A DNA stretch of 64,000 nucleotides from Contendibacter sp031732755 (GCA_031732755.1 JAVMKI010000045.1:55922-119921), one strand, 5' to 3'; counted from the first letter of the stretch, positions 45,625-55,921 are shown. Translations and numbers: made by a program. The notes: generated from the sequence alone by a model not told the origin.

Positions 45625-46992
45625 ATGAGCGAAACAGTCAAATACCTGCTCGACGAGAGCCGGATGCCAAAGTACTGGTACAATTTGGTGGCCGATCTGC
45701 CCAAGCCGCCGCCGCCGGTGCTGCATCCGGGCACGCTGAAGCCAATTGGCCCGGACGATCTGGCGCCGCTGTTCCCCATGGCGCTGATTCAGCAGGAGGT
45801 ATCCACCGAGCGGGAGATCGAGATTCCCGAACCAGTGCGGGAGATTTACCGGCAATGGCGGCCCAGTCCGCTATGCCGCGCTCGTCGACTGGAACAGGTT
45901 CTCGGCACGCCGGCGCGGATTTACTACAAGAACGAGTCGGTCAGCCCGGCCGGCAGCCACAAGCCCAATACCGCAATCGCCCAAGCGTTCTACAACAAGG
46001 AAGCTGGAGTCCGGCATATTACCACCGAGACCGGCGCCGGCCAGTGGGGCTCTTCGCTGGCCTTCGCCGGCGCGTTGTTCGGCCTCGACGTGCGGGTATT
46101 CATGGTGCGGGTTTCGTACAACCAGAAGCCCTACCGCCGGGCGTTGATGGAATCCTGGGGGGCGCGTTGCGTGGCCTCGCCTTCCGAGGAAACCGCTTTC
46201 GGCCGGGCGATCCTGGCTCAGCGACCCGACCATTCGGGCAGCCTCGGCATCGCCATTTCCGAAGCCGTCGAAATCGCCGCCCAGCGCGACGATACCAAAT
46301 ACGCGCTCGGCTCGGTGCTCAGTCATGTGTTGCTGCACCAGACCGTGGTCGGTTTGGAAGCCATGGAGCAGTTGGTCATGGCGGATGACTATCCGGACGT
46401 GGTCATCGCTTGCGTCGGTGGCGGCTCCAATTTCGCCGGTATCGCCTTCCCGTTCCTCGGCGCGCAACTGCGCGGCGGACCGGCGGTGCGAACCATCGGG
46501 GTCGAGCCAGCCGCTTGCCCCACCCTGACCCGTGGCCCCTATGCCTACGACTTTGGCGACACCGCGCATTTGACTCCGTTGGTCAAGATGCACACCCTGG
46601 GTTCGACCTTCACGCCCCCCGGATTCCATGCCGGCGGCTTGCGCTACCATGGCATGGCGCCGTTGGTCAGCCATGCCAAGGAACTGGGCCTGATCGAGGC
46701 TCGCGCCTATCACCAGACCGCTTGCTTCGAGGCCGGCATCCTGTTCGCCCGCGCCGAGGGCATCCTGCCGGCGCCAGAAAGCAACCACGCGGTCAAGGCG
46801 ACCATCGACGAAGCGTTGCGCTGCAAGGAGGAAGGGGTGAGCCGGGCAATCCTGTTCAATCTCAGCGGCCACGGCCATTTTGACATGCAGGCCTACATGG
46901 ATTACTTCGCCGGCAAGCTGATCGATCAGGATTACGATCAGGCGGAACTGGCGATGGCGCTGTCCGGGTTGCCGTCGGTAACGGATATTTAA
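45625..46992 (+). CDS. trpB2: TrpB-like pyridoxal-phosphate enzyme (TrpB2)
   Basis: The 455-residue protein belongs to the TrpB2 branch. It has the N-terminal WYNLVADLPKPPPPVLHPGT, the cofactor lysine K113 in SPAGSHKPNTA, then TTETGAGQWGSS and the phosphate-binding CVGGGSNFAG. TrpB makes tryptophan from indole and serine. TrpB2 proteins often act without a TrpA partner, and none is nearby. The start at 45625 is chosen because the longer frame begins within the preceding terminator. A promoter must lie in or near the terminator, or transcription reads through it. Confidence 0.92.
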   Translation: MSETVKYLLDESRMPKYWYNLVADLPKPPPPVLHPGTLKPIGPDDLAPLFPMALIQQEVSTEREIEIPEPVREIYRQWRPSPLCRARRLEQVLGTPARIYYKNESVSPAGSHKPNTAIAQAFYNKEAGVRHITTETGAGQWGSSLAFAGALFGLDVRVFMVRVSYNQKPYRRALMESWGARCVASPSEETAFGRAILAQRPDHSGSLGIAISEAVEIAAQRDDTKYALGSVLSHVLLHQTVVGLEAMEQLVMADDYPDVVIACVGGGSNFAGIAFPFLGAQLRGGPAVRTIGVEPAACPTLTRGPYAYDFGDTAHLTPLVKMHTLGSTFTPPGFHAGGLRYHGMAPLVSHAKELGLIEARAYHQTACFEAGILFARAEGILPAPESNHAVKATIDEALRCKEEGVSRAILFNLSGHGHFDMQAYMDYFAGKLIDQDYDQAELAMALSGLPSVTDI

Positions 46993-47000
46993 AGCCCAAA

Positions 47001-47040
47001 CTCCACACCCCTCGCTTCCACCCGCTGGCGAGGGGTGGAG
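47001..47040. terminator. Long GC-rich hairpin between convergent trpB2 and GNAT genes
   Basis: ACCCCTCGC (47007-47015) pairs with GCGAGGGGT (47028-47036), and the stem continues outward with CTCC/GGAG across a small bulge. It lies 9 bases after the trpB2 stop and before the end of the opposite gene. It has no strong U-tract on either side, so it is a likely but imperfect bidirectional terminator. Confidence 0.5.
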
Positions 47041-47058
47041 GGCGAGGGTGGCGGCGGC

Positions 47059-47658
47059 TCAAACCAGCTTTTTGAGCCAGAACACCATCGGTTTTGGCGA
47101 TTCCGTTTCCTCATCCAGATCCCGCCATGAGAAGGTGGTATGTAGTTCTGGATGCCGGACGAATCCCTGCCGGTTCCACAATCCATCCAGCGGCGCGTAA
47201 TCCGCGGGCCGGCGCGGATGGTCGATGGGGCGATCCACGGCACAGAAACAGGCGATGTCGAAGCGACCCCGTTCACGGACATGCGCTTCCCGCTCCTCAA
47301 AAAACCGCTTCCCCAACCCCCGCCCCCGATACGCTGGCGACAGGACCGACTCGCCGTAATAGAAAATCCGCTGTGGGTCGTAGCCGTGCGTTAGCAACGG
47401 CTCGATCACGTTTGGCGTTTCAGCGGCCAGCGGCAGACCGCTCGACGCGCCGATCACCCGCTCGCCGTCCCGGGCCAGCACCATGACGCTGTCCGGCGCG
47501 TCCACGTAGGTCTTGAGGTATCTTTCCTCGTAGGCCACGTTGCCGTCGTAAAGATAGGGAAATTCGCGGAATACCTGGATGCGCAGCCGCGCCAGTTCCG
47601 ACAGCCAGGAGTTGATCGCCGCGCCAGAAAGGCGTTGGAGTTGGATGGAGTCGGACAT
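47059..47658 (-). CDS. GNAT-family N-acetyltransferase
   Basis: The 199-residue protein has the acetyl-CoA binding motif SPAYRGRGLGKRFFEEREAHV, split over motif A, and an aromatic-rich N-terminal half. It is similar in size to uncharacterised GNAT enzymes acting on small molecules. Substrate unknown. GGAGG lies 11 bases before the ATG. It is convergent with trpB2 and divergent from sbcD. Confidence 0.78.
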   Translation of the reverse strand: MSDSIQLQRLSGAAINSWLSELARLRIQVFREFPYLYDGNVAYEERYLKTYVDAPDSVMVLARDGERVIGASSGLPLAAETPNVIEPLLTHGYDPQRIFYYGESVLSPAYRGRGLGKRFFEEREAHVRERGRFDIACFCAVDRPIDHPRRPADYAPLDGLWNRQGFVRHPELHTTFSWRDLDEETESPKPMVFWLKKLV

Positions 47659-47800
47659 GCGGGAAATAGCCTCCGGTTAAGATCAGGGATAAATAACATG
47701 AAAGGACGATCATACCAATATGGAGTTATCAGTATGGGGTCATTGAGGTTGGACCATTTCGCCAGTGGTCATGTTTAAATTCGCGATGGGGATCCATGGG

Positions 47801-49042
47801 ATGCGCTTACTCCACACCTCGGACTGGCATCTCGGCCAGACTTTTCACGACTTCGACCGCCGTCACGAGCATGATAGTTTTCTAAACTGGTTACTCGATA
47901 CCCTGGAAGCCGAACAAGCCGATGCCCTGCTGATCGCTGGCGACGTGTTCGACAATTCCAACCCATCCGCCGATTCCCAGAGGCAGTTCTACCGCTTCCT
48001 GACCGATGCCAAGCGCCGCGTGCCCGATCTCGATATCGTGGTTATCGCTGGCAATCATGACTCGGCGGGCCGGCTGGAAGCGCCTGCTCCATTGCTCGAA
48101 GTCTTCGACGCCACTGCCATCGGTTATACCCGCTATCCGCAAGCTGACATCCAACTCGACCGGCTGGTGGTTCCCCTCAGAAACCGCGACGGCGAAATCG
48201 CCGCCTGGTGTTTGGCGATTCCCTTTTTGCGGCCCGGCGATGTGCCCCGTGTGGAAACGGACGGCGATCCCTATCCTGAGGGTGTTAAACGGCTCTACCA
48301 GCAAACGCTGGAAGTCGCCCTGAGCCGCCGGGAAAACGGTCAGGCCATCGTGGCGCTGGGCCACTGCCACATGACTGGTGGTCAGACTTCCGAGGATTCG
48401 GAGCGGCGCATCGTCATCGGTGGCTTGGGGGAATTACCGGTGGAGATGTTCGATCCGGCCATCGCCTACGTCGCCCTGGGCCATCTGCACCGTGCCCAGA
48501 AGGTTGGCGGTCAGAAGCGGGTACGCTATTCCGGCAGTCCCTTGCCGATGTCGTTCACGGAGATCGACTACCGCCATCAAGTCGTCCGCATCGATTTGGA
48601 CGGCGACTCGGTCGTTGAGATCACGTCAATTCCGGTGCCGCGTCCCGTGAGGCTATTGCGAATACCCGCGCAACCCGCGCCGATTGACGAAGTGCTGGAT
48701 GCGCTCAAAGCGCTCGATCTACCCGACTCGCCATCCTCCGATACATGGCCCTATCTGCAAGTGCGGGTGCAATCGAATACCTTCGACCCGACACTGCGTA
48801 CTCGAATCGACCAGATCTTAGAAAAAAAGCCAGTGCGATTGGTCGGTATAGAACCGCCTAGTCGACAGCGTGGAGAAGGTTCCACCACCACATTCCAATC
48901 CATCGACGAAATCAAACGGCTGCGACCCGACAAAATTTTCAGGGAACTCTGCCTTCAAGAGCTTCAACGAGAGCCGTCCGCCGAATTGCTCACGGCTTTC
49001 GCCGAACTGTTAATGGCTGACGGTGAGGAAACGGCACCATGA
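47801..49042 (+). CDS. sbcD: Nuclease subunit SbcD (Mre11-like)
   Basis: The 413-residue protein is a calcineurin-like phosphoesterase. It has MRLLHTSDWHLGQ (D8, H10), LIAGDVFDNSNPS, VVIAGNHDSAGRL and YVALGHLHRAQ, the standard manganese ligands. SbcD is the nuclease of the SbcCD complex, which opens hairpins and cuts DNA at palindromes and blocked ends. The ATG at 47801 places the first motif at the N-terminus as in homologues. It overlaps sbcC by four bases (ATGA). Confidence 0.94.
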   Translation: MRLLHTSDWHLGQTFHDFDRRHEHDSFLNWLLDTLEAEQADALLIAGDVFDNSNPSADSQRQFYRFLTDAKRRVPDLDIVVIAGNHDSAGRLEAPAPLLEVFDATAIGYTRYPQADIQLDRLVVPLRNRDGEIAAWCLAIPFLRPGDVPRVETDGDPYPEGVKRLYQQTLEVALSRRENGQAIVALGHCHMTGGQTSEDSERRIVIGGLGELPVEMFDPAIAYVALGHLHRAQKVGGQKRVRYSGSPLPMSFTEIDYRHQVVRIDLDGDSVVEITSIPVPRPVRLLRIPAQPAPIDEVLDALKALDLPDSPSSDTWPYLQVRVQSNTFDPTLRTRIDQILEKKPVRLVGIEPPSRQRGEGSTTTFQSIDEIKRLRPDKIFRELCLQELQREPSAELLTAFAELLMADGEETAP

Positions 49043-52000
49043 AAATCCTCGCTATTCGCGGCGAGAACCTAGCGTCGCTGGCCGAAAAATTTGAGATTCA
49101 ATTCAATCAAGAACCACTTGCTTCCGCAAACCTGTTCGCTATTTGCGGGCCGACCGGGTCCGGTAAAAGCACCCTGCTTGATGCTCTATGTCTGGCTCTT
49201 TACAACGATACTCCCCGCTTGACCGCTGCCAACGTTGGCCGCTTGCCGGATGTCGGCGACGAAACCATCATTCCGAAAGACCCCCGCAATTTGCTGCGCA
49301 AGGGTGTCGGCAAAGGTTTCGCTGAAGTCGATTTCGTGGGCAATGACAGCGTCGAGTACCGCGCCCGCTGGAGCGTGCGCCGTGCCTACGGCAAAGCCGA
49401 CGGCAAATTGCAAGATGCCGAAATGGAATTGAGAACTCTCACCGATGAGCAATCGATCGGCGGAAAAAAAAGCGAGGTCTTGGAAGAAATCAAAAAGCGG
49501 TTGGGCCTGGAATTCGATCAGTTCACTCGCGCGGTATTACTCGCTCAAAACGAGTTTGCCGCGTTTTTAAAAACTGATAACAATGATAGAGGAGAGTTGC
49601 TGCAAACGTTGACCGGATCAAAAATCTATGAAACGCTCTCCAAACGCGCTTTTGAGCGAGCTAAAGCCGAACAACAGACACTTAAGAATCTGAACGCCCA
49701 ACTCAAAGGCTATCAAGCCTTAGCCGCTGAGGAACGCGCTGCACTCGAACAGCAACTCGCGGCTGCTAAGGTGGAAACCTCGATACTGGCGCAACGCAAG
49801 GCCGAACTGGAGGAACAAATCCGCTGGTACGAAAGCTGGGAAAACTTGAAGCAAGCTGAGCAACAGGCGCGGGAAACCGTGCAAGGGGCCATCTCCGTTC
49901 AGGAATCCGCCACACCCCGACGCGCCTATTTCAACCGAGTCGAGGCAGTGCAGGATGCCCGATCTATCCTGGAGGGCTTTGACCGGGTTACCACCGAAGT
50001 CGATCAGCATCGTCAAGCCGTACAAAGCGTGGAGCAACAGCGCAACGAGGCGCAACGCCTTTTGCAAGATGCTGAGGAGACCAAGGCGAGTGCTGTGCAA
50101 GCGGTTTTCACCGCCGAACGGCAACGTGCGGATGCCGGTGATGCCCTCTATCAAGCCCGGAATCTGGACGCCGAAATCAATGCCCTCGCTCCCGGCCACG
50201 GGAAGGCCGCCGAAGCTTTGAAAAAGGCCCATCGGGACGAAGCCGAGGCACGGACGCGGCTGGATAGCAAAAAAACCGAATACCAGCAGGTCGCGCAGCA
50301 ATTACGAACCGCCCAGGATTGGTTGACCAAGCACCAGCCATTGCGCGTTTTGGCGGAGGACTGGCCGCGCTGGGACGTGCTGCTCAACGATGCCGCCAAC
50401 CTGCAAAACAACCTATGTGAAGCCGAACGGAAGGCGGATTCGAGCCAGCGGGACGCACAAAAGAAGCGGCAGGAGCGGGATAAAGCAGCCGACGAATGTG
50501 CCCAAGCGGAAACGGCGCTGCGCGTGACGGAGGCTCAATTGCAGGCCGTCATCGCCGAGTTGACCGGCTTCGACGCCGAAACCTTGGCGGCACGCCGTCA
50601 GGCCACCCAAGCCCGCGCTGATCAACTCGCCAATGCCGAGCAACTCTGGACTACGCTCGACGCCGCCCAAACTCAACAGCGCAAACTGGAGGACGAAAGC
50701 CGCACACTCCGCGAGCAGGTCACGCAGGCGGAAGACGCCCTAAAGCGGTTTGATACCGACAAGCCCTTAACTGCCGCCCGATTGGAACAGGCGGAAAAAT
50801 CGCTGAGAGTCGCCGAAGCGGCCTGCGCTAAAAACGTCGAAACCTTGCGGAAAAACTTGGAAGCAGGCTCACCCTGCCCGGTCTGCGGCGCGACCGACCA
50901 TCCCTACGCCATCGGCGATGCGCCATCCCGCGCCATGCTGGCCGGCCTCAAGGCGGAAGTGGACGGATGCCGCAAGGTTCTGGAATCGCTGGTCGCTCAG
51001 GAATCCGCTCAACAAACTGACCGCGACAAAAATCGCCAGCGCTTGATCGTTCTGGCCGGAGAACAAGAATCGCTGATCGCCGCTTTGCGGCGCGATAGCG
51101 CCGCTTGGAACGCCCACCCACTTGCCGCGGAATTGACCGCGATTGCGCCCGCCGATCATTCCGTCTGGTTGACCGAGCAGCAACGGCTTGCCCGAATTGA
51201 TTTGGCGGATATCACCGAGCAGGAGAACGCGCACCGCAAAATCGCCAAAAAGCGAGAAGGTGCTCAAGAAGCCCGCGACCAAGCCCAGCAACAGCATTTG
51301 AAGGCACGGAACGCCCTGAACGGCGCGGAAAACGCTTTCAATCGAGCGATGCAGACCGCCCAAACCGCCGAAGAACGAAAAACGGACTGCGAACGCCAAT
51401 TGGGCGAGAAGTTGATCGCACTAGATGCCGCATTTTCTGGCCACGAGTGGTCGCCACTCTGGCAGGCCGATCCGGTCCAGTTCCACGAACAGCAGCGGCA
51501 AAAAGTTGCCCAATGGAACGATCAGAACCGGGAGGCGGAAGAATGGCGGAAACGGATCGGCGAACTTGAAATTGAAATCAAAAGTGATACCGCAACCGTT
51601 AAGGATAAGATCGCACAACGCCAAGGGGCCGATGATGCGTTCCAAGGTATCGACCGTGATCTACAAATCCGGCGACAACAGCGACGAGCCCTACTCGATG
51701 GACGCCCGGTCGCCGAAGTAGAAGCGGAATTCGCCAAGGCGATTGAAGACGCCCGACGCAAACACCAACAACAGGACGAAGCCGCGCAGAATGCCAAGCA
51801 AAAACAGGTGAGGGCCGAGACCGCGCTGAACCAAGAACAGGAGGTGCTCGCCAAACGCCAACAGGCGGCGGAACAGGCCATGGCGAGCTTGCAGCGATGG
51901 ATCGTTGAATGCAATGCCCGCCATCCCGATACACTGTTGGATATTCCCGAACTGCGCGCCCTGCTGGTCCACGATAACGCTTGGCTAAAAGAAGAGCGGG

Positions 52001-52770
52001 AGATCCTCAAGGATCTGGCGGACGCCGTTAAGCAGGCGGAAACCATTTTGAAGGAGCGCCAAGCGCAGCGGGAAGCGCACGAACGGCAACGAGCCAATCA
52101 GGATTCCGCGGAAATCGTGCGGCAAGCGCGGCAAAAGACCCAGGCCGATTTGGCGGACGCTCAGAATCGGGCCAAAGAGGCCGAAATTCATTTGCGTCAG
52201 GACAGCGAGCGCCGCGAAAAAGCCAAGGGCCTACAAGAACAAATCAACCGACAGGAAGGCGTCGCCCAAATTTGGAGCCAGATGGATCATCTGATCGGTT
52301 CTTCCGACGGCAAGAAATTCCGCAATTACGCTCAGCAATTCACTCTCGACGTGCTGCTCGGCTACGCCAACCACCACCTGTCGGACCTGTCCCGCCGCTA
52401 TCGGCTGGAGCGGGTGAAGGACACCTTGGCCCTGATGGTGGTGGATCAGGACATGGGCGATGAACCCCGCTCGGTGCATTCGCTGTCCGGCGGCGAATCT
52501 TTCCTGGTCTCGCTGGCGCTGGCGCTCGGTCTCGCCTCGCTGTCTTCCAACCGGGTGCGGGTGGAATCGCTGTTCATCGACGAGGGTTTCGGCAGTCTCG
52601 ATGCCGACACGCTGCGGATAGCGATGGACGCGTTGGACAAATTGCAGGCCCAGGGCCGCAAGGTCGGCGTCATCTCCCATGTCCAGGACATGACCGAACG
52701 GGTTGGGACGCAGATTCAAGTACGACGTCAGTCGGGCGGGCAGAGCCGAGTCGAGGTGCGGAACGCCTAG
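49039..52770 (+). CDS. sbcC: SbcC ATPase (Rad50-like)
   Basis: The 1243-residue SMC-like protein has Walker A GPTGSGKSTLLD near the N-terminus. Two long coiled-coil arms follow, with a zinc hook C613-P-V-C616 at the centre. The C-terminal signature is VHSLSGGESFLVSLALALGL, with Walker B VESLFIDEGFGSLD. It drives the SbcD nuclease with ATP and tethers DNA ends. GAGG lies upstream of the ATG. The following gene, on the opposite strand, ends only 15 bases after the stop. Confidence 0.95.
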   Translation: MKILAIRGENLASLAEKFEIQFNQEPLASANLFAICGPTGSGKSTLLDALCLALYNDTPRLTAANVGRLPDVGDETIIPKDPRNLLRKGVGKGFAEVDFVGNDSVEYRARWSVRRAYGKADGKLQDAEMELRTLTDEQSIGGKKSEVLEEIKKRLGLEFDQFTRAVLLAQNEFAAFLKTDNNDRGELLQTLTGSKIYETLSKRAFERAKAEQQTLKNLNAQLKGYQALAAEERAALEQQLAAAKVETSILAQRKAELEEQIRWYESWENLKQAEQQARETVQGAISVQESATPRRAYFNRVEAVQDARSILEGFDRVTTEVDQHRQAVQSVEQQRNEAQRLLQDAEETKASAVQAVFTAERQRADAGDALYQARNLDAEINALAPGHGKAAEALKKAHRDEAEARTRLDSKKTEYQQVAQQLRTAQDWLTKHQPLRVLAEDWPRWDVLLNDAANLQNNLCEAERKADSSQRDAQKKRQERDKAADECAQAETALRVTEAQLQAVIAELTGFDAETLAARRQATQARADQLANAEQLWTTLDAAQTQQRKLEDESRTLREQVTQAEDALKRFDTDKPLTAARLEQAEKSLRVAEAACAKNVETLRKNLEAGSPCPVCGATDHPYAIGDAPSRAMLAGLKAEVDGCRKVLESLVAQESAQQTDRDKNRQRLIVLAGEQESLIAALRRDSAAWNAHPLAAELTAIAPADHSVWLTEQQRLARIDLADITEQENAHRKIAKKREGAQEARDQAQQQHLKARNALNGAENAFNRAMQTAQTAEERKTDCERQLGEKLIALDAAFSGHEWSPLWQADPVQFHEQQRQKVAQWNDQNREAEEWRKRIGELEIEIKSDTATVKDKIAQRQGADDAFQGIDRDLQIRRQQRRALLDGRPVAEVEAEFAKAIEDARRKHQQQDEAAQNAKQKQVRAETALNQEQEVLAKRQQAAEQAMASLQRWIVECNARHPDTLLDIPELRALLVHDNAWLKEEREILKDLADAVKQAETILKERQAQREAHERQRANQDSAEIVRQARQKTQADLADAQNRAKEAEIHLRQDSERREKAKGLQEQINRQEGVAQIWSQMDHLIGSSDGKKFRNYAQQFTLDVLLGYANHHLSDLSRRYRLERVKDTLALMVVDQDMGDEPRSVHSLSGGESFLVSLALALGLASLSSNRVRVESLFIDEGFGSLDADTLRIAMDALDKLQAQGRKVGVISHVQDMTERVGTQIQVRRQSGGQSRVEVRNA

Positions 52771-52785
52771 CGCGTTGGGCAACCG

Positions 52786-54693
52786 CTATCCGGTGAAAAA
52801 TGCACGCACCCGTTCCAGGTTGCGGGTGCGGGGCATCGGTGGCAGGCTGTCCAGAAACGCCCGCCCATAGGATTTGGTCAGCAGGCGCGGGTCGCAGAGC
52901 ATCAGCACGCCCCGGTCGCTCACATCCCGGATCAGGCGGCCGACACCCTGCTTGAGCGCAATGACCGCCTGGGGCAACTGATAATCCCGAAACGGGTCCG
53001 CGCCACGCTGGCGCAAGGACTCAATCCGCGCTTGCACCACCGGATCGCCGGGCGAGGCGAATGGCAGACGGTCGATGATCACGCACGACAGCGCCTCGCC
53101 GCGCACGTCTACCCCTTCCCAGAAACTCGCGGTTCCCAGCAACACCGCATTGCCCAGAGCTCGAAATTCCCGCAACAACGCCGTCTTCGGGGCCGCGCCC
53201 TGCACCAGCAGTGGATAATCCAGCCGTCCCGCCAGTTCCGCTTCGGCCTCGCGCAGGGCGCGGTAGCTGGTGAACAACAGAAACGCCCGTCCCTGGCTAG
53301 CGGTCAGCACCGGCAACGCCGCCGCCAGTAACGCCGTGGTGTACTGGGGCGAAGCAGGGTCTGGCAAGCCGGACGGGTGATAAAGCAACGTATTGCGGGC
53401 GAAATCGAACGGGCTGTCCAGGCGCAGCGCCGCGTAATCGAATAGCCCCAACCGGTCGGCGAAATGCTCGAAATTTTCGCCGACCGCCAAGGTCGCCGAG
53501 GTAAAAATCCACGCGCCCGGTTGTGCCTCCAGCCGGGCGCGGAACGTGGGAGCGATGTCGAGTGGGGTGAGGCTCAAGGTAAAACCCCGCCCTCGGGTCT
53601 CGAACCAGCACACGGCGTCGGGCTGGCGCTGTTCCCCGGTCGTCGCTGTCAGCCGCTGTCTCAGATCCTCGGCGCGCCGGCGGCAACTCTCCAGACCCTT
53701 GCCGCGTTGCGCCGCTTCCTTTAAGGCCTCCCACAGCCGATCCAGCGCTTCGGCCAATTGGCTGACCGCTGTTTGCACCGCCGGCCACTTGGCGACCTCC
53801 CGCCACAGCGCCCGGCGTTCCGCCGTCCCCAGTGCTTCGCGCAGTACAGCCACGACCGTTGCCAACGCTTCGGCGCGAGACCGCAGTTCGGGAAAATCCG
53901 CGGCATCCCGCGCTTGTTCCACCTCCGTATCCCGCGCCAATTCGATCAACTGCCGGCCACTCAGCGAGCGGCCGAAAAAATGCGTGGCGATGTCCGGCAA
54001 CTGGTGCGCTTCGTCGAAAATGATCGCCTCCGCGCCCGGCAGCAACTCGGCGAACCCGGTTTCGCGGAGCGCCAGATCGGCGCAGAACAGGTGGTGATTG
54101 ATCACCAGCACATCCGCCGCCAGCGCTTCCAGTCGCGCCTTGGCGAAGAAGCAATCTTCAAGCTGGGGACAGTCCGGTCCCAGACAGTTATCGGCGGTGG
54201 AGGTCACGCGCGGCCAGAGCGGCGAGCTTTCCGGAATGTCGGCGATCTCGGCGATGTCACCACGTCGGGTGCGGCCCGACCAGCGGCGGATGCGTTGCAA
54301 CTCAGCCACTTGTGCCCGCGAAGCGAGCCGTCCCTCCTGCTCGGTGAGTTGCAAGCGATACCGGCATAAATAATTACCGCGTCCCTTCAACAGCGCCACC
54401 CGCGCTCGGCTCCGCAGCGCCTGGCGCACTACCGGCAGGTCCTGATGGTAGAGCTGATCCTGCAAGTGGCGGGTGCCGGTGGAGATGAGAATCCGCGCGC
54501 CCGACACCAACGCGGGTGCCAGATAGGCGAAGGTTTTGCCGGTGCCGGTGCCGGCTTCGACGACGAGCAAGCCTCCCGCCGCCAGCGTCGCGTCAACCGC
54601 TCGCGCCATCCGCTGTTGAGGCAGGCGCGGGGCAAAGCCAGGAATCCGCTGGGCCAGAGGGCCCTCTGGCCCCAGCAGTTCGGCCATGTCCAT
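52786..54693 (-). CDS. dinG: ATP-dependent DNA helicase, DinG/YoaA type
   Basis: The 635-residue XPD-like superfamily 2 helicase has Walker A EAGTGTGKTFAYL (about K53), the box IIFDEAHQL (D227-H230) and C-terminal FASPGDPVVQARIE and QGVGRLIRD. Four cysteines (YLCRYRL, and C-LGPD-C-PQLED-C) form the iron-sulfur cluster. It unwinds R-loops or damaged forks 5'-3'. The length and lack of an exonuclease domain fit YoaA/DinG equally. The ATG at 54693 is used; a GTG five codons upstream is possible. It follows the lipoprotein gene by 24 bases. Confidence 0.9.
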   Translation of the reverse strand: MDMAELLGPEGPLAQRIPGFAPRLPQQRMARAVDATLAAGGLLVVEAGTGTGKTFAYLAPALVSGARILISTGTRHLQDQLYHQDLPVVRQALRSRARVALLKGRGNYLCRYRLQLTEQEGRLASRAQVAELQRIRRWSGRTRRGDIAEIADIPESSPLWPRVTSTADNCLGPDCPQLEDCFFAKARLEALAADVLVINHHLFCADLALRETGFAELLPGAEAIIFDEAHQLPDIATHFFGRSLSGRQLIELARDTEVEQARDAADFPELRSRAEALATVVAVLREALGTAERRALWREVAKWPAVQTAVSQLAEALDRLWEALKEAAQRGKGLESCRRRAEDLRQRLTATTGEQRQPDAVCWFETRGRGFTLSLTPLDIAPTFRARLEAQPGAWIFTSATLAVGENFEHFADRLGLFDYAALRLDSPFDFARNTLLYHPSGLPDPASPQYTTALLAAALPVLTASQGRAFLLFTSYRALREAEAELAGRLDYPLLVQGAAPKTALLREFRALGNAVLLGTASFWEGVDVRGEALSCVIIDRLPFASPGDPVVQARIESLRQRGADPFRDYQLPQAVIALKQGVGRLIRDVSDRGVLMLCDPRLLTKSYGRAFLDSLPPMPRTRNLERVRAFFTG

Positions 54694-54717
54694 GGCAACG
54701 TCCCACACGCGACCGCT

Positions 54718-55800
54718 TTAGTGCGCGAACTGCGCGGCGCGCGCCTCGGCTTCCTCGGCGCCAGCGCTATTGCCGGAGGCTTTGCGGGCGAAGGCGATGA
54801 CCTTCCAGTTGCGAGATTGCAAACCCCGGTTGCCACCGGCCAGATTGTTGGATTTGCTGGCCAGCGACTCGGCCTGTTGATACTGGCCCTGATGCAAGCG
54901 GATCTGCGCCAAGTCGTGCCAGATGCCAGCGTTGCGCGGTTCGATCCGCAACGCGCGCTCCAGGGCGGCTCCGGCTTTGTCCAATTGCTTGCTCTTGACG
55001 TACTTGTCGGCGCTCTCAAGCAACGCCGCCACCGCCTGATTGCCTTCGCGGGTGATTTCCGCCGGCGGCAAGTCGGCCGGCGGCGCGGCGGGCGCGGCGG
55101 GTGGTGGGGATGGGCGCGCGGGGGGTTGAATCGGCTCGGGCTCGGGCTCAGGCTTTGGCGCGGCGGCGGGCGGTGGCGCCAATGCAACCGCCGGTTTGCT
55201 GGGCGCGGCGGGTGTTGGGGGCGTGGTCGGGGCAGTGGGCGCGGTCGGCAAGGGGACCGGCTTGCTGGGCGCGGCGGTCGGCGTCCGTGGCACCACCGGT
55301 TGTGGTTCGGGCAGCGCGCCGGGCGCGGGCCTGGTCGAATACCGCTCGTCCACCGGTGGATAAGTCGGCGCTGGCCGGCCATAGCCGTTCGACGTGGTCG
55401 GAGACGGTGGCGACGACGGCGGATATGGGGTAGCGGCGCCCGGTGGATAGGCCGGCTGGCGGTAGGTATTGTCCGTGGCCGGTGGATAAGCCGGCTGGCG
55501 GTACGCGCCTTCCGCGCCCGGCGGATAGGGTTGCGCTGGCGCGGCGTAGGGATCGGAAGCGTATTCCCGTGGTAGGAGCGGGTCCTCCTCGGGTAACTGC
55601 CCGACATCCGCGGTAGGCGCGGGCGGGCGTGTGGCATATCCCGGCGGGCGGCGGGTACTGCGGTCCACCACGGGCGCCTTGGCGGTCGTGGTCCGGCTGG
55701 CCGGTTGTTGCGAAAAGGGCGTTGTCGTGCAACCCGTCAGCGCCAACACCAGCGTCAACAGGCCAAGACTCGGCTTGATCGGTTCAAACAGTGTCTTCAT
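54718..55800 (-). CDS. lpoP: TPR lipoprotein, probable PBP1B activator (LpoP-like)
   Basis: The 360-residue protein has a lipoprotein signal peptide with lipobox LTGC (lipidated C24). A long proline-rich, tyrosine-containing linker follows (about residues 30-250, with PAYPPAT and PYPP repeats). The C-terminal TPR region has LDKAGAALERALRIEPRN, WHDLAQIRLHQGQYQQAESL and LQSRNWKVIAFARKASGN. This is the layout of Pseudomonas LpoP, an outer-membrane lipoprotein encoded beside PBP1B that switches it on. The gene lies 121 bases downstream of mrcB on the same strand. The second of two adjacent ATGs (55800) has the better ribosome-binding-site spacing. Confidence 0.78.
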   Translation of the reverse strand: MKTLFEPIKPSLGLLTLVLALTGCTTTPFSQQPASRTTTAKAPVVDRSTRRPPGYATRPPAPTADVGQLPEEDPLLPREYASDPYAAPAQPYPPGAEGAYRQPAYPPATDNTYRQPAYPPGAATPYPPSSPPSPTTSNGYGRPAPTYPPVDERYSTRPAPGALPEPQPVVPRTPTAAPSKPVPLPTAPTAPTTPPTPAAPSKPAVALAPPPAAAPKPEPEPEPIQPPARPSPPPAAPAAPPADLPPAEITREGNQAVAALLESADKYVKSKQLDKAGAALERALRIEPRNAGIWHDLAQIRLHQGQYQQAESLASKSNNLAGGNRGLQSRNWKVIAFARKASGNSAGAEEAEARAAQFAH

Positions 55801-55921
55801 CATTTCTCCCCAGGCTCGGATGTGACTCAGGCGGCGATTCCGAACCCCATTGCAATCAATCATCGGTTGCACTTTAACCTTTCCCCGATTTGGCCGCCAT
55901 GCCGAATCGGCGGACACCACT

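Noticed and set aside
54429..55637. A 402-residue minus-strand frame very rich in Arg and Pro.
   Set aside because: It is a frame-shadow of the lipoprotein linker and the helicase start, with no domain and no ribosome-binding site.
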